Origin: Chanos chanos
Lineage: Eukaryota > Chordata > Actinopteri > Gonorynchiformes > Chanidae
Direction: 5' to 3'
Length of the DNA: 64,000 nt
Assembly: GCF_902362185.1 (NCBI RefSeq)
Contig: NC_044500.1
Location: 36,843,558-36,907,557, forward strand
Part shown: positions 32,701-46,231 of the stretch, one piece after another
Position numbering within the stretch: the first letter of the stretch is position 1
Layout of the letters: each line of letters opens with the position of its first letter
Notes under the pieces: generated by a model
Seen by the model: only the letters and a program-made list of their open reading frames with translations
Database searches by the model: none
Told to the model about the DNA's origin: nothing
Program-made: the position numbers and the translations under genes

Positions 32701-35700
32701 TTTGAGCACACGCTGCGCATGGGGGTGGGTTTCTTCATACCAGTACTCATAACGGCCGGCAGGACAGGCCTGAGGAGGCAGCTGGCTGGTACAAAGCCTT
32801 CCAGTGTCCATGTCTGAGGGGTAGCCTCTCACTCCATTTACAAACCCCCTGAAAAAGTTGGGTGAAGACTGATACTGGGGGGTTTTGTAGAAGCTAGTGG
32901 GTGCATAGGCCTGAGCATAGGCCTGCATATGTCCATCAGGATGGCCGGGGTAATGACATGGATAATGAGACCGGAATGAGCCATGGAGTTCTGCTGGATG
33001 CTCCACACATGGGGAGCTGGTACAGGAAGGAGTAGAGTGCTCGGAGCTGCTGTCCTCAGAGCTGGAGTGGTAGAGCGGGTTTCCTATGTTCATCCTGTGA
33101 GGGGAGTAGTCTGATGATGACGCCCCAAAGTCTGTCAAACGTCTCCGAGCAACCCGGGATCGCCCGCGGTCCAGGTCTGGTTCACATGGAGGCTCGCTGC
33201 TGGGAATTCTGTTGAAGTTCAAAACAACAGATATTATCCACAAAAACACAACAAATCAGTCAAGAGAAAGATTAAAGACAGGGGGTAAGCAATAGCACCA
33301 GTGACTTAATTACTAAAGAGAGAGCTGACAGAAGGTTTCTTGCTTATATGACTTCGTAAGTACCCAGACTAATAAACGTTTGACTAGTAACAATTCATGA
33401 ATCCCTAGTGGACAAAACAAATGATCGTTGGCATGCATACAGAGTTGCATGATAAATGAATAAACAGGCAAACTCTTGTTATTCCTATTACAAATCATAC
33501 TTATTTATTTATTTTTGGAGTAAAGTGCTGATATATTTTTAATATGTTCCAGTAGGATTGGGAAATATCCACTGAAAATGCTAAGACATGTGTTTGACTT
33601 GTTATGTGCTAGAGGAGTGAGGGCTGACCTGAGAGAGTAGCCCCTGCGCAGATGCATGTCTGGAGTTGAGGGGGCACTGCTGGATTGTGTGTGCTTCAGT
33701 GCTAAATGTCTGGGTGACTGCAGTAATAGACCTCCTTCTCCCAAACAGGCTTCCAGTGGAGGCAACACTGGAGTGACAGCAGGACTACTGGAAACAGAAA
33801 AGAATGAAAAGAGTAAGAATAACACACGTTCTCTCAACATTATAGAGTTAGAAAAGTCCAAAATAAAACTGTATAAAAACCAAGGGTATAAAAGCATTCA
33901 ATAAATCATGTTAAATGCAACATGCTTTTCCATTTAGTAAGTACTACATTTTATTAATATGCCATGTACTTTAATTAAAAAGGAGATGAAAACAGACATA
34001 ATCAGGATAATATGTTATTTTTGCCTTTGTCCACTTCTTTCTGGGGTCCTCAAAAACTAGGGGTCCTCTATAGCTAGTGGGTCATTGACCAATGTTTTGG
34101 TTATTAATGATAAGCTACTTTGAATTTGATGTACTAGCAGTTTTTTAAACGAAATTGTTCATTTGGTGGTATGTCTTTCTCTGTTGATGCGCAAGCTGAT
34201 GGATTGTGTTACTAGCTAGCTGTCTGAAAGTAGCAAGCATACAACAAATAAACAACATACACACAATACGCAACACACACAAAAAGTACTCTATGCACTC
34301 CCCTCCATTTACAGCATCATGAAACATCTGTATAACCACTCTGTGAGCCACCAGGTATGATGTCATTCAAGAAACTACACTGAGTTGAAACATCAGTCTT
34401 GTAAAACTATTACCAGAGGAAGGTGTGGCTCTAGCAACCCCGAGAATTACTATGTGAGGTATTCATAACCACTTGAAAGCACCCACTTCAAATGATTGTC
34501 TTTCAACCACCATGTGACATTTAAAACACTAAGTGCACAACTTCGCGCTAAGAATGCAAAACTAAGAATGCATAAGCTATAGCATACATAGAAGCAGACA
34601 CATAACTGTAGTATCTTGTATCTAGTGCTGTCACTAGAAAGTAACGCTGGCTCTTTACCTGGATTTACTGCTACTAGACCGTGACTTCTTTGTTTTCTGG
34701 TAGGGTTGATCTAGACTGGACTCTTTCCACGGGGAGTTCTGTATGGGTGCAGGCTCAGTCTCCAGAACAGGGCTGGAGCAAGGTTTCAGCTCCTCCAAGA
34801 CCGGTGGAGGAGACTGATGGAGGGCCAACTCAGAGGGTCGCGGTGAGGAGGCAGGGAGGTTAGCATGGGGGTGTGAAGAAGCAGGAAGGGGAGAATGGGG
34901 GTGTGAGGGGATAGGGAAGAGAAGATGGGGGTGTGAAGGGCCAGGGAACAGAGGTTGGAGGTGTGAGTTGCCTGGGGCAGATAGGAGGTGGTCAGTTGGG
35001 GGCGGGAGGTCTGAAGACTGTTGAGATGACTGACTGGTCATCTCTTCTGATATGTGGAGAGAAAAAAAGAAAACAACAACACAACAATCAAATGCTTTAT
35101 TGCGTATTATCTAAATGATTCAACTATTTGATAGGGTGCAAAAAAAAAAAAAAAAAAACCCTTCAAATATCATTTGAGTATTTTATTCATGCTTTCATAC
35201 CTTCATCCAACACGGCTGAATCTGACAGAGAACTGTCATCTGAAGTGCCCTGATCTGAAAATCCAAATGACAACACTGAGTCACGTTACATGTGATATAA
35301 CAGTCATTGGTACAATGTTAAAAACTGCATAAAGAAAAGCATCACAAATATGTTCTGCCTGACAGACTGTACTGCGTGCTTCAGGGTGAGTCGCTCACCT
35401 CTCTGAATGAGCATGCCGGGGCGTGGCGAGGATCGGCCGCGCTCCAGGCGCAGCCGGAACACGGCCTCTTGAAGTTCTTTTAGCTTCTTCTCCTCACGCT
35501 TGTACTGCTGCATGCGGCTCTTCTTCATGGCCTTGCTGAGGTGTTCCTCCTGGCATAGCCTCCGTGCAGCTGCACAGATCTGCTGCTGTAAGGCCAGCTC
35601 ACCTTCCACGGAACACAACTCAGAGTCCTGGACAAATAAGACACAAAGAGCAGAACGCAGACATCAACTATTTTTTTTTGTTGACCAAAAATGTATATTC

Positions 35701-37142
35701 TGGCACATTCAGTGTAATTTAGCACAGTACAAATGACAAAAATCTCCAAACAGCTTCTACTATTAAGTCATCTGGAGCTTAACATCAATTTTAATCACTT
35801 CTACACTATGTTATTTTCCTGTACTAACTGGGCTGACAGTCGACTGAAATGTTTTGCTAAGCTTTATACCTCCGCTTTTTGCAGAATGCTCTGCTCATCT
35901 AGTTTGAAGGCAGCACCTACGCGACGTCGGATTACAGGAGGCTTCTCTCCTGGCAGTAAAGGGTAGTCTGAGGACAAATGTCCAGTTAGCTCCTAAAAGT
36001 GGGAAAGAAGCCGTTCATTAGCAAATACAAAAAAAAACTTAAAGAGTTTACTTGTATCATTCATCATTTTCTATGCAATTATTCTGTGAGATTTTTTGAC
36101 TGGTTACATTACAAAGATGCAACAATGGGGGTAATGTTCCTAAGCTGTCATTCTTCCCATATATCTGATACCAGCACAAAACTATTTCAAAGAAATAAAT
36201 GTATCAAATTCAGTTACAAATGTATTTCCAAGGAAATAGATCCTATACTCATATCCCAGTGGAAAAAAAAGACAATTCAACTTGTTTAGACAGGTAACAG
36301 TCTGAGGTTACACAATATTTTGGGAAAGGCTCTCCTCTTTCACAATCTCTACTGAAAGCACAATGTTTCAGAGGTCCTAATGTCCCTCCTCTTCAGATCA
36401 GGGCTATAGATACAGACTGCACACTGCTATATTTATATAAATGTTTTTGATTAAATACAAAACCACAAACCCTAAGCTTTTAAGGGTCAAAAGAAAGACG
36501 TATCATTAGATGCTCAACAATACAAAACAAAGTTGTTGGTCTTAAGTTGAGTCTCCATAGTGACTCAAAGAAGCAGTGTCATCAGCTGTGTCTCTTTCTT
36601 GAACTGCTGTACAAGTTCTGACAAGTGAGACACTGTTCCACAAATTGGAAACAATGATGTGTCTCTGAGACCTTATGTATCACTCTGCGGCAGTTTTTTG
36701 TTAAAGCCTAAACACCCCTCTGTCTCCCAATAATGACAAAAGATAAGAGCATTCTTTTGTCAAATGACTTCATCAAACCTGGATGTAAATATCATCAGCT
36801 GACTTCGATTGGGGAATTTTTGACACCATTCATTTACTCCCTGAAAGGCCTACACTCTTGGTTACACAAACGCAAGACAAAATAGTCCATTTGATTGGCC
36901 CGGAACTTGTTCTATGATAACTTTTTTCGGAAACGGCTGCCTTTCTTTAATCAGTTCCTACATAAAGATACATTAACACTGCACACTTGAGTCCTTTCAC
37001 CATACTTTCAAACACATTTTTCATTCCTTCCTCATGTCAGTAAATCTTTAACACAGGAGTATCACGTACCTTAAAATCACTAAATTTTCCTCTATTTTCT
37101 CGCTGAAAAATGTTTTTGCTGATAGAAAAATGTCTCTGTGTT

Positions 37143-37196
<54 letters not shown>

Positions 37197-38606
37197 AGAA
37201 GTGGTCAAGTTGACTCACAGCCTCTCTGATACAGAGTTTCTTCAGCTCAAGCAGACACAGTTCCAGTCGGTCCTGTAGAGACTGCTGCTTCAGCTTCACC
37301 GCACGGGTGTGGGTGCTCACGTCCTTCATGACTGTAGTAGGGCTGTCTGGCCCTGTAATAGAAATAATTCTGAGGTTAATAATCAGATCATTATTTATCA
37401 CAGAAAACATATATTACCACATTTATTCAATAATACAGCGGACAAATTAAGAAATTATTTAGTTAATCACAACACAATGGGCCATGATTGCAAAAGTCAT
37501 AAAGACACTAAGACATACATTTGTTCTGGCTTGGCTAGATGTAATATTCTTTCCTGGAACTTAACTGATGCTGATCTGATCAGAAAAGAAACTGAATGTA
37601 GAAGAATTTGTGGCTGATTTGAAAGATAAGTGGCACCACAGCATTTCTGAGTACTGACACTCGGTTCATCACTCTAGGTCAGCGCTGACTACAGGCAAAT
37701 GTTATTGTATGTCACGTATCTTGTGACAATTTACTGGTTCCATGCACAAAAATGACATGCTTTGGTATTCGACAATGTGATAGTGTGTAAACAAGTCACC
37801 TAACTGCTACTGGTATGAGAACTACGTAGAGGCAAAAGTTTAGTCTAAAAACAATAGTGCCATACAGCTTGGATTGTTTATCTATTGTCTGAATCCAACA
37901 ATGCATGATTTTATTAGATCTGGAGTGAAAAAATGTGATCAGCAATTTCTGTGGACTCTCTAAACATCACTGTTTATGTTTTCTTCATTTTCTGTACAGA
38001 GAGACTGACGAATCTGCATTACTGCTAAAACAAAATAATCTCACACACTCTCCCAAATGCTGCTGAAAAGGAAAAGTTGTTTAGGTAAGTGAGAGGAGCT
38101 CAGGTTGTCAATCTAACACTGTCTATATTAGTTTCTGTCCTCAGGTAAGATCTCTTCGGATCAGTGTTCAGGGTTGAAATCCAAACACCAAGTATCTATA
38201 CTCTACTCACCTTGCTAGATATCCAATTTTACAAACGTATTTAAAATGCTACATATAACATTTCACAGCTTCATATGTGATAGTAGTGTGTGATCTGAAG
38301 TACACTATTATGAGAGCAAAACATTTTTCTACAGTTTATTAAAAGTGCAAAAGAAATGTTTTAACTAAGAGAGATAGCCTTGCAACTCATTGCTGATTCA
38401 CCAACAGCATATTAGATCATTACAAAAGAAGAAACGGTATACATAAGAATGAAATATACAACAACTTAATGGAAACCTTAAATTAGGGAGGGTCAGTAGT
38501 ACCTGTTTGCTCTTAAATAGCTGACACTTTAAATTCAAACAATGTACTCACCAGAATGCAGAATGATTCCGCTGTCAGTGTCGCTGGTTTCCTCTTTTCC
38601 CTCCAT
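29789..38606 (-). CDS. inava: Innate immunity activator (C1orf106 homologue)
   Basis: Cytosolic and junction-associated adaptor. In mammals it binds cytohesins (ARNO) through its CUPID domain and supports pattern-recognition signalling and epithelial junctions. Nine coding exons: 38552-38606, 37219-37352, 35870-35992, 35399-35627, 35201-35254, 34659-35046, 33629-33787, 32458-33208, 29789-29881. They give 661 residues (human about 663). The start MEGKEETSDTDSGIILHSGP matches human. The CUPID region covers about 25-175 (LELCLLELKKLCIREA, then VIRRRVGAAFKLDEQ, then a helical Lys/Arg-rich part). Conserved QNSPWKESSLDQPY lies in exon 6, and VVSEELKSWHQRNQ and RPRSLDRQ in exon 8. The tail ends EIVSQV, a class I PDZ-ligand-like end (S-x-V) shared with human. 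Exon 6 contains a coding minisatellite. Intron 8 is long (29882-32457). Confidence 0.95.
34838..34987 (-). repeat. 30-bp coding minisatellite in inava exon 6
   Basis: About five tandem 30-bp units, the middle three clearest (34868-34897, 34898-34927, 34928-34957), each starting ggggtgtga on the plus strand. In the inava frame they encode decapeptides of the type PxPSHPHxxL. The unit is a multiple of three, so copy-number change keeps the frame. Confidence 0.85.
37142..37193. repeat. (GT)n microsatellite in inava intron 2
   Basis: About 25 GT units on the plus strand, a CA run on the gene strand. It begins about 25 nt inside the intron after the exon 2 donor (exon ends at 37219). Confidence 0.95.
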
Positions 38607-40133
38607 TTCTGTTGATGAAGTTTCTTCCAAACTAAGAGACTGGGTTTTTTTGTAGCTTCAAGATGCCCTACAAAGCAAAACACTATATTTATCAATCCAC
38701 ACTCAATTACCATGTAAATTCGCCATGGACTAAATTAGCAGTTCAAGTGACTGTGAACAAGGCCTGTCTTGTGGATCCATTTAACCCTTCAACCATGACA
38801 AGGTCTCCAGGCCAAAAGCCACAGGGGTCAGAGCAGATTCCAGGAGACTAAACCTAGCAAACAATGGCTTTTCAGGGCAGCTCCAAATCTCACACTAACT
38901 ATGCCTTGCAGCAATGCTCTGTCAGCAAGACATCAGCCTATGGATTGAACTCTAGGGCATTCAAATGACCATAGACTTCCTTTAACTGTTCAACCCAAAT
39001 TGAGTGATTCAAACAAACTGAAAAAAAAAGAAGTGTAGGAGAAGGCCTTGAACACAGTGTTTTATCTGATAAAGGAATAATGGGTGGCAATGAGTTTGAA
39101 AACAGTTATGATCTGTTTCTGTTGATTAAAGAGAAATAATGTTGCTAATTTCAGCTTAACAGAATTTAAACATCATCCATTCTAGAGGTAACTGACATGA
39201 ACGGAGGGCATTCCTCTGGGTTAGGTTCAGTGCTTTCGTTAATCTTAGCTCTAAATCACATACATGCAAGTAGTGCTACATAAAACATGTGTCACTAAAA
39301 GCTGATTCTACAGGTTACTGACTAAAGAAAGTTTTTGTCCACCACTTAAACTGATACTGTGGGATCAGCTCTGAAAAAGCAAGTATAACTGAACACAGAG
39401 AAAAGTTTCGACACAGCCCTGACAATATAACCCCAGCCTTGATATGAAGGGTTTTACATTCGGTTTCTACTCTGAGTCAACAGTGACAATCTATGTAATC
39501 ACGTCAGTTCTCTGAATCAGATCTAAGTGATCATACTCATGAACAACTCTGACACAGATAGAGTCAAGTGTTGGCTTGGCCATTAGTCTAGTAAACTTCC
39601 CGTCTTCTGAGATCAACACGCCAAGACCGCCCTGCATCATCATGGTGCAATGCGTTATCTTAAGTAACCACCGGTTAGGTACTTATTAACAGGTAATAGG
39701 AGGAGTACGACGTCACCAATCACCACATGTGTACTTGCGGCAGAACATTTATTACTGTGAAACTATTACCAATCCCTCGTTATAGAGTCGGGACAAGTTC
39801 AGCACAAAGTTGATAAAAACATACACTGACTTGTGATGAAGCAGGTAATTCTAGTATCGCGATCACAGTTAATAGGCTCCCTACCTTCAGTTAACTTTTA
39901 AAAGTAAGTTAATTGCACTGCACTACTAAATACACTACTAGCTTCACACTACTAACAGACTATTTCATATTGACAGATCAAGACAGTTCACGCCAAGGCT
40001 TATCAAAATGTCACAGAAGCCCACTTGCATGTTCTCACGTACCGCAACTAACAGCTCTTTCAGTAGTAAACTATTGTAAATCTTATCATGACGTTGAATA
40101 AAAAGACAACATAAAATGCTCTAGTTACTTACA

Positions 40134-40400
40134 AGAACAATAACATGTCTTTGTCCAAAAAAAAGAAAGAAAAGAAAAGAAAGAGGAATCGCAAAAAGCT
40201 GTTTAAATTTCTTCCCTGGCGTTAATCCTTAAATCAGGAGCCAGTCGCTCCTCAATGTCTTCACTCGTGGTATGTTTCCAAACTACTCCAGCTCCGTAAG
40301 ATGATAGTGACGTATGCCCAGCCTACCTGTGGCAGCCGCTTTCACACAGTCTGTCGGTAAATCACTGCGATACTGGCCGCCATCGCCAGGTGTAAACAGT
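40134..40400 (-). promoter_or_regulatory. Putative inava first non-coding exon and promoter
   Basis: A near-consensus minus-strand donor (CTT|GTAAGT) lies at about 40133. Upstream of it are a CRE-like TGACGTA at about 40307-40313 and a YY1-like GATGGCGGC at about 40378-40386. An acceptor upstream of the coding ATG (TTTGTAG, about 38676) would join it. Inferred from motifs only. Confidence 0.4.
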
Positions 40401-41329
40401 AAAGACTGTAAAGATTAGTTCCCTGTTTCTCTCCTCATGACTCATGGAATTACAAAATGTTTCTGCCCTCCGCAAGGGCTGATGACAAAGTAATTGAGAC
40501 AAAATGTCCGTTATTACAGAAATGAATGTAACAATTTTAACATGAATACATAGTTGCCAATCGTCATTTGGAGAGCAGGAGTCCTTGGCACAAATGAATG
40601 AACTATTCTGGGTAATAGCCCTGGGAACCGAGGCAAAGTTTTGAAAGGCGATATGTAAAATAACTCTCTGCTGCCCTCTCCTGACAATTGTAATTGCAAT
40701 GTTCCCCGTTTTGGAAAACCAAATTAAGTTCAGTCTATAGACAGAGATACTCCTCTGTCTGTAAAGAAAGATAAATCAAACTTCACAATTTTAACAGTTC
40801 AGCAACTACATATTTTTATTCTACCTTGACAATTTTGGGTGGTTTCCACAAGGAATCTGAGAGAGTTTGACTGTAAAACAACAATAAATGATGTACACAA
40901 ATAAATAAACAAACAAATCCTTCTTTAACAACGTGACTCAATTCTGAGACAATACCTGCAGAAGTCGCTGTGTAATATGTGTTTGCCCTGCTGCAATAAA
41001 ACACAAGGTCTTAATCCCACCCACTCCAAAAAGGAAAGAAAAACAAACAAAAACCCACACACAGATGGTGACAGGGTAGTCTACTAGAATGTGGTGGGAG
41101 ACACTGCACCTGCTGCTCCTGTGAACCAATGATCCCTCTACTCACCCTGACTGTTAAAGAATGTCAGTATAGCTCCTGAAAAAAAATACCATGATTTTAA
41201 AACTGCATGGTATCACATCTCAAACGAAGAGGCAACATGACAGCAGTCTGGAGCATACCAATATCTAATTTCGCTCATAGCTTCCAATTCATAAACTGTC
41301 AGAGACATCTGCTTTAACTTATAAATCAT

Positions 41330-41389
41330 CCTGAAGTCAAAAAACAAAGGGTGTTTTCTGAGAACGATGTCTACTGAGTCTAAATACTT
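41330..41389. repeat. 60-bp dispersed direct repeat, copy 1
   Basis: The segment begins cctgaagtcaa and ends gtctaaatact. It recurs at 42372 with roughly 85% identity. On the minus strand this copy lies in a short ORF reading KYLDSVDIVLRKHPLFFDF. The family is not recognised. Confidence 0.7.
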
Positions 41390-42371
41390 CCATCTCATTT
41401 GGTTAGAGGAGAAAGAGTGTACAAAGGATTAGCAGACTGGCTTTGGTGGGAAGAATTCCTCAGTCTCTCAACCATGTAATGAATGCAGAACTGAACACAA
41501 AAACGAACCTTCCAAATGCTACATGTAGTTTTTTTTCTGAGCAGAGATTACATGTAAAAAACCATTTGGAAAACGAACACATAGTGTAGGCTCTACAACG
41601 TGAACACTTCCACATACGGCCACAGATACGGTGGGGCGACTGTCATAAATATGCTATTAGAGAGCTTTATAAAGCTTGATTATTAAGTGTTCATATCAGG
41701 AAAACACATTCACGCGCGCACACACAAGCACATGTAAACCAGCAGTTTCTGGGGAGACTGAAAACGAACATTATAGTTTGGTGCGCGGGGCCATCATCTG
41801 AGTAATGATCTTTAGGTCTGATTACTACAACACCTCTCTTTAGCCAGTTCCGTCTATGGTGTTTGAAAAACCTGAGAATTTATATTCTAAAACAATACTT
41901 TCATACTCCACATGTCTTAAAAAAAAAAAAAAAACTAACCCAAAGACCGATGCCTTAGGGACTGCCTGCATGGTAAAACCTGAGAGCAAATTTATAAAAC
42001 AAGCTGTGACAAGACCATATACACTATAAGAATAGCACTATGTATACAGGATTTCCAAAGGATTATAACAAGTTGATTTTTGTGGCTCTGTATACATGCA
42101 TTAGCCGACATTCTATGGTGCACTGCAGATCTCTATCTTTCCTGTTCCTGAGGCTATGAGCTATAGCGCCTCAATACACATGAGAAATTCTGTGTGCATA
42201 TTACGCCAGTGATCTATGCCATCCTGCTCATTCAGACTGGCAGCTCAAGCGCACTGATGTTGGCAGTGAACCATGTCAGCTTCACTCTGATCTCCTGCTG
42301 CAGCCGTGTAGACCGACCCAGGGATAAAATAGATAGCATTTTTACCAGTGATGTTTTTCAAATTTTTTCTT

Positions 42372-42431
42372 CCTGAAGTCAAGAAAAGGAGAGGTGTTTT
42401 CTGAGAATGATATTCACTGAGTCTAAATACT
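42372..42431. repeat. 60-bp dispersed direct repeat, copy 2
   Basis: Second copy, in the same orientation and about 1 kb from the first. The flanks of the two copies do not resemble each other. The minus-strand frame (YLDSVNIILRKH) is partly kept. Confidence 0.7.
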
Positions 42432-45400
42432 CATTACTAATGAGTAATTTTTAGTTTATTTACATGTTAAATGTACAAAACATACAATTTGAGTGTACCA
42501 GCTTACGAGTGGAAATCGAAACACAACAGGAAAAAAGCCTAAAATGATCAGTAAATATATAATTTAAAATGAAATTGCCACTAAAGAAACAAGGCAACAC
42601 AGGACACAAGATTATTAACCTAGTGTTTCATACAGTCACTGTTAACAATGCCACGGACAACACTTTGAAACCTCTCCTTTGCTAGAGAATGAAAGGCAAT
42701 CTCTGTACAGAAGGCTCTCTTTCTAATTACATTACACATGGGTGTACACTGCAGAGACAGTCAGACTCCAGTTCAGTTCACAGTCCTTAGTTCACTGTGG
42801 GGGCAGGAATAGGGTGGATGTCACAGAAAATCCCTGTGAGACTTCTTGAGATTTCTTGAGGCTGACAAGAGATCATACCAACCAACTGGCAATATAACAG
42901 TCCCAGAATATTCAGAGGACTCTGCAGTAACACATCAACATAACACTGCCCATAGGGATAAATCATACTTTGACTGTGGAATGAAAGTGGATAGTCTATA
43001 AACTTGGTCTCTAGTATAAACCTAACAGATTTTCCTGGGCCCATCATCATTGATCAGTGATGTGCAATTAGTGCAAATTACCATCTGCAGAAAGCCTCTG
43101 AGTAATTGCTGCTTTCAAGAGTAGAACCCTAAGGACAAGATGCTTTTTGGGTTGTCTGAGCACTCCACCCCTGTGTATGGTGCTTCTGTGACTCTAAGGC
43201 TCCATTTGGAGAAATGAAGATGTTCAATAATGATTTCATGTGAGTCATAGAAACAGTTTCTGATGTGGCTAATGCTGTCTCTTCTTGATTGTATAGTATC
43301 ACAGTAGCTGTTAAGTCTCTCTGAGCTAAAATCCTACGGAAAGCTGCCCTTTCCCACATTAATTACCACAGTGGTCAAGATCAAGGCACTAAATGCACAG
43401 CTGGAGAGAACATATGAGAGAGACACTACTGGTAAAGACCGTCCTTTTACCATACTGCTTTGGAATCTTAATTGTGGATAAAACATGTATGATGGAATGA
43501 ATGAATGAAAACAATAGCTCTGGGGTAGGAGACAACTAATTACTGATTACATATTAACTAAAACAGCCATCAAAAGTGAGAGGGACAGACAGGTACATGA
43601 ACAGGGAACAGAATTTTCTTTATGCAGGAAAACAAAGTGGTGTAGGTATAATTCGTGAAAATAGTCCTGGCAAGTCCTTTTTACTCATCCATGCAGCATG
43701 AGGACAATATCCTCTTTTTTATCTTCCTTTCTTAATCTGAGAGGAAGTTCACTGTTCCCTTCAGATCATAGCGTTGTCTGTTCCTGTTTAGTCTCAATGT
43801 CTGTAGAGTGAGGACAGCAGAAAGATATACTGTGTAGCCATGGGTTTGCACAACCATTACATGCCCATCTAAAAAAAGCATTTTCAAGCAAAGACACAGC
43901 AGCAGGACCACTGATGAGGACAAGACCACTGATGGGCCCAGTGATAGTAAAATAGGCCTCAGAACTAACAAATCCAAACTGGCTTTGAAATTTATGCTTT
44001 GTCTGAGCTTGAGGAAAACCACTTGAACCTCTTCATCCCTTTGTTGTTCAAATCTAAATTAACACTATCCGCACTAACAAGCCCATAACACATCAAGAGA
44101 ATCATGACAGAATGCCTCATTTATAGCTGAATGTTAAAATAAATAAATGAATGACTAAATAGGAATGCCGCTTGTTCAATACACTGATGTGCTTGAAGAA
44201 AATTGAAGAAAAAAATTTCATAATAAACTAGTGGTTGCAATTGAAACATCACTACATTGCCTGTCATTGTGTTAAACCACATCTAAATGTGATAATTAAC
44301 ATCTTCAACTGAGCTGTCAACAGCACAAAATATGTGTCCAGCACTTAGACTCTCTTTAGCATGACCCCGTCTGTGACCCCACAAAGCCACGGATTCCAGT
44401 GTTAGTCACATTCCTATGTCTCTACACTTCTATCTGACGCCTGCCAACTCAAATCCCACTGGCACCCACCTAGCCTGTCTTTTTGGGTTGGGTCTCCCCA
44501 GAGAACCTTCATTTTCCCACCAGCTTCCAAAGCGTCACACAGAATCTTGAAGTGAATCCTCAAAATAATAGTGGAACTAAGAGACACTCTTATTTTATTC
44601 CATGAAACAAGTCAAAATACTAATTTTGCAAGTATGGTTAAAACAGAGAGATTTGCTGGGAGACCAAAATATCGTTTCATTCATCTCCTTTGGTCAGACT
44701 GTACCGTATCTGTTTTTGTAGTAGAAAGCATTGTTTCAATAAATAATGAATGTGTGAAACACTTAAGAAAACAATAGCAGCACACTCTTCAGCAAGAAAG
44801 CAAACTCTTTGTTTTCTCAACGCTATTTGATGAGGTGAAAAAAAAGTTAAAAAAAAAAACTTTCCTGTGGTTCCACTGTCACATATCATTAATAACAGAC
44901 AATTCATCACAATACAGTAAAGGGAAGGAACACTGAGTTAGATAGTCAGAGCTTTTAGCACATAAAATATGCACTCAGATAACTCGTTCAAATTCAAAAT
45001 CTCAATCTTCCTGAATAGAACATGGCTTGTGTCATACAGAATTTGTCTTGCCTGGAATATCACAATAATTGTTTCAAGACAAATGTTGACAACAAGCAAC
45101 GAGATCTGAACATGAGGCCACCATCCGCCACAGTTTCTCAAGAACACATTTAACAACTGGTCCATTGTCAGCCAATAGATTATTCGGCGATTCACAAATT
45201 CATCACTCTGATCAGTGACTCTGATTTATGAATAGCTGAGCAATGTTTATGATTTTCCTAAAATAAATAAATTAATTTAAAAAAATCAACACATTTGCAA
45301 AAATGGATGGAAACGTAGGCTACAAGTTACTGGTCTGTGTATGTGTATGATCAGGAACAGGAGAGTACAGCTTATCCAGCCATTTACAGCGTTGCGGACA

Positions 45401-46129
45401 CGAATATTTCACACTAGAAGTTTCAGCACTAGAAGTTTACTGTAATCAACATATCCGCTCTTTCGATCAAAATCCTCCTAGGCCATTCAACTGATTCTTC
45501 ACGATCATTCTTTATCACGCTTCTTCAGAAACTTTTATGATGCGTGACATCTATTGAGTGAATGGTGAATACTGGATCAGGCAGCTTACTACTTCTAAGT
45601 CATCTACCCGTATTTCGTTTTTGAAAGATGTTTATTTTGTCAAAGGGAAAACATGCCATTCGCTTACCTTTCTACGTGACTGAAAAAGTAAAATCTGTTT
45701 AAAACTGATGGAGTTTTACGCAACGCCATCCTACTTTTTCGTCCACGTTTTCTCGACAACTACATTCCAACTAGTTGTAAGCAAGAGGCTGAGAGAAGGG
45801 ATATACCATCACAGACGGACAGGTTCGTTTGCAGGTTCGTTTTTTTGGCCACAAGCATCGCAGACACTTACTACAAAGTTTTTAATGACACAAATGAAAT
45901 GAAAATTCAAGCAAATCATGAATAATATTCAATTTCAATCTCTAAACAAAGAACTCCCCCCATCTAGAAACAAATGGTATTTCCTAAACTCCTTGGTAGA
46001 CACCCTCCCACTCCTCTTTCTCCCTCTTTTTTGAGTATAGTTACTCGCTGTTTCTTTAAACGATGCCAAGTAGTTTCACTCCATAAAGATGATCATCACT
46101 CTAAGCAAAACTAATTCTCCCCGACCAAA

Positions 46130-46131
<2 letters not shown>

Positions 46132-46190
<59 letters not shown>

Positions 46191-46231
46191 CAATAACTTT
46201 CCCAGCACGGAAGGGGGGGGGGGGGGGGGGG
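46132..46231. repeat. (TC)n-(CA)n compound repeat and 19-base G run
   Basis: About 17 TC units run into about 11 CA units (to about 46188). A run of 19 G follows at 46213-46231. Such tracts can form H-DNA, Z-DNA or G-rich structures and are mutable. Confidence 0.95.

Noticed and set aside
44559-44790. Possible Tc1-like ends (CAAAATAATAG and AACAATAGCAG)
   Set aside because: The two motifs are not inverted relative to each other and no transposase trace or TA duplication was found.
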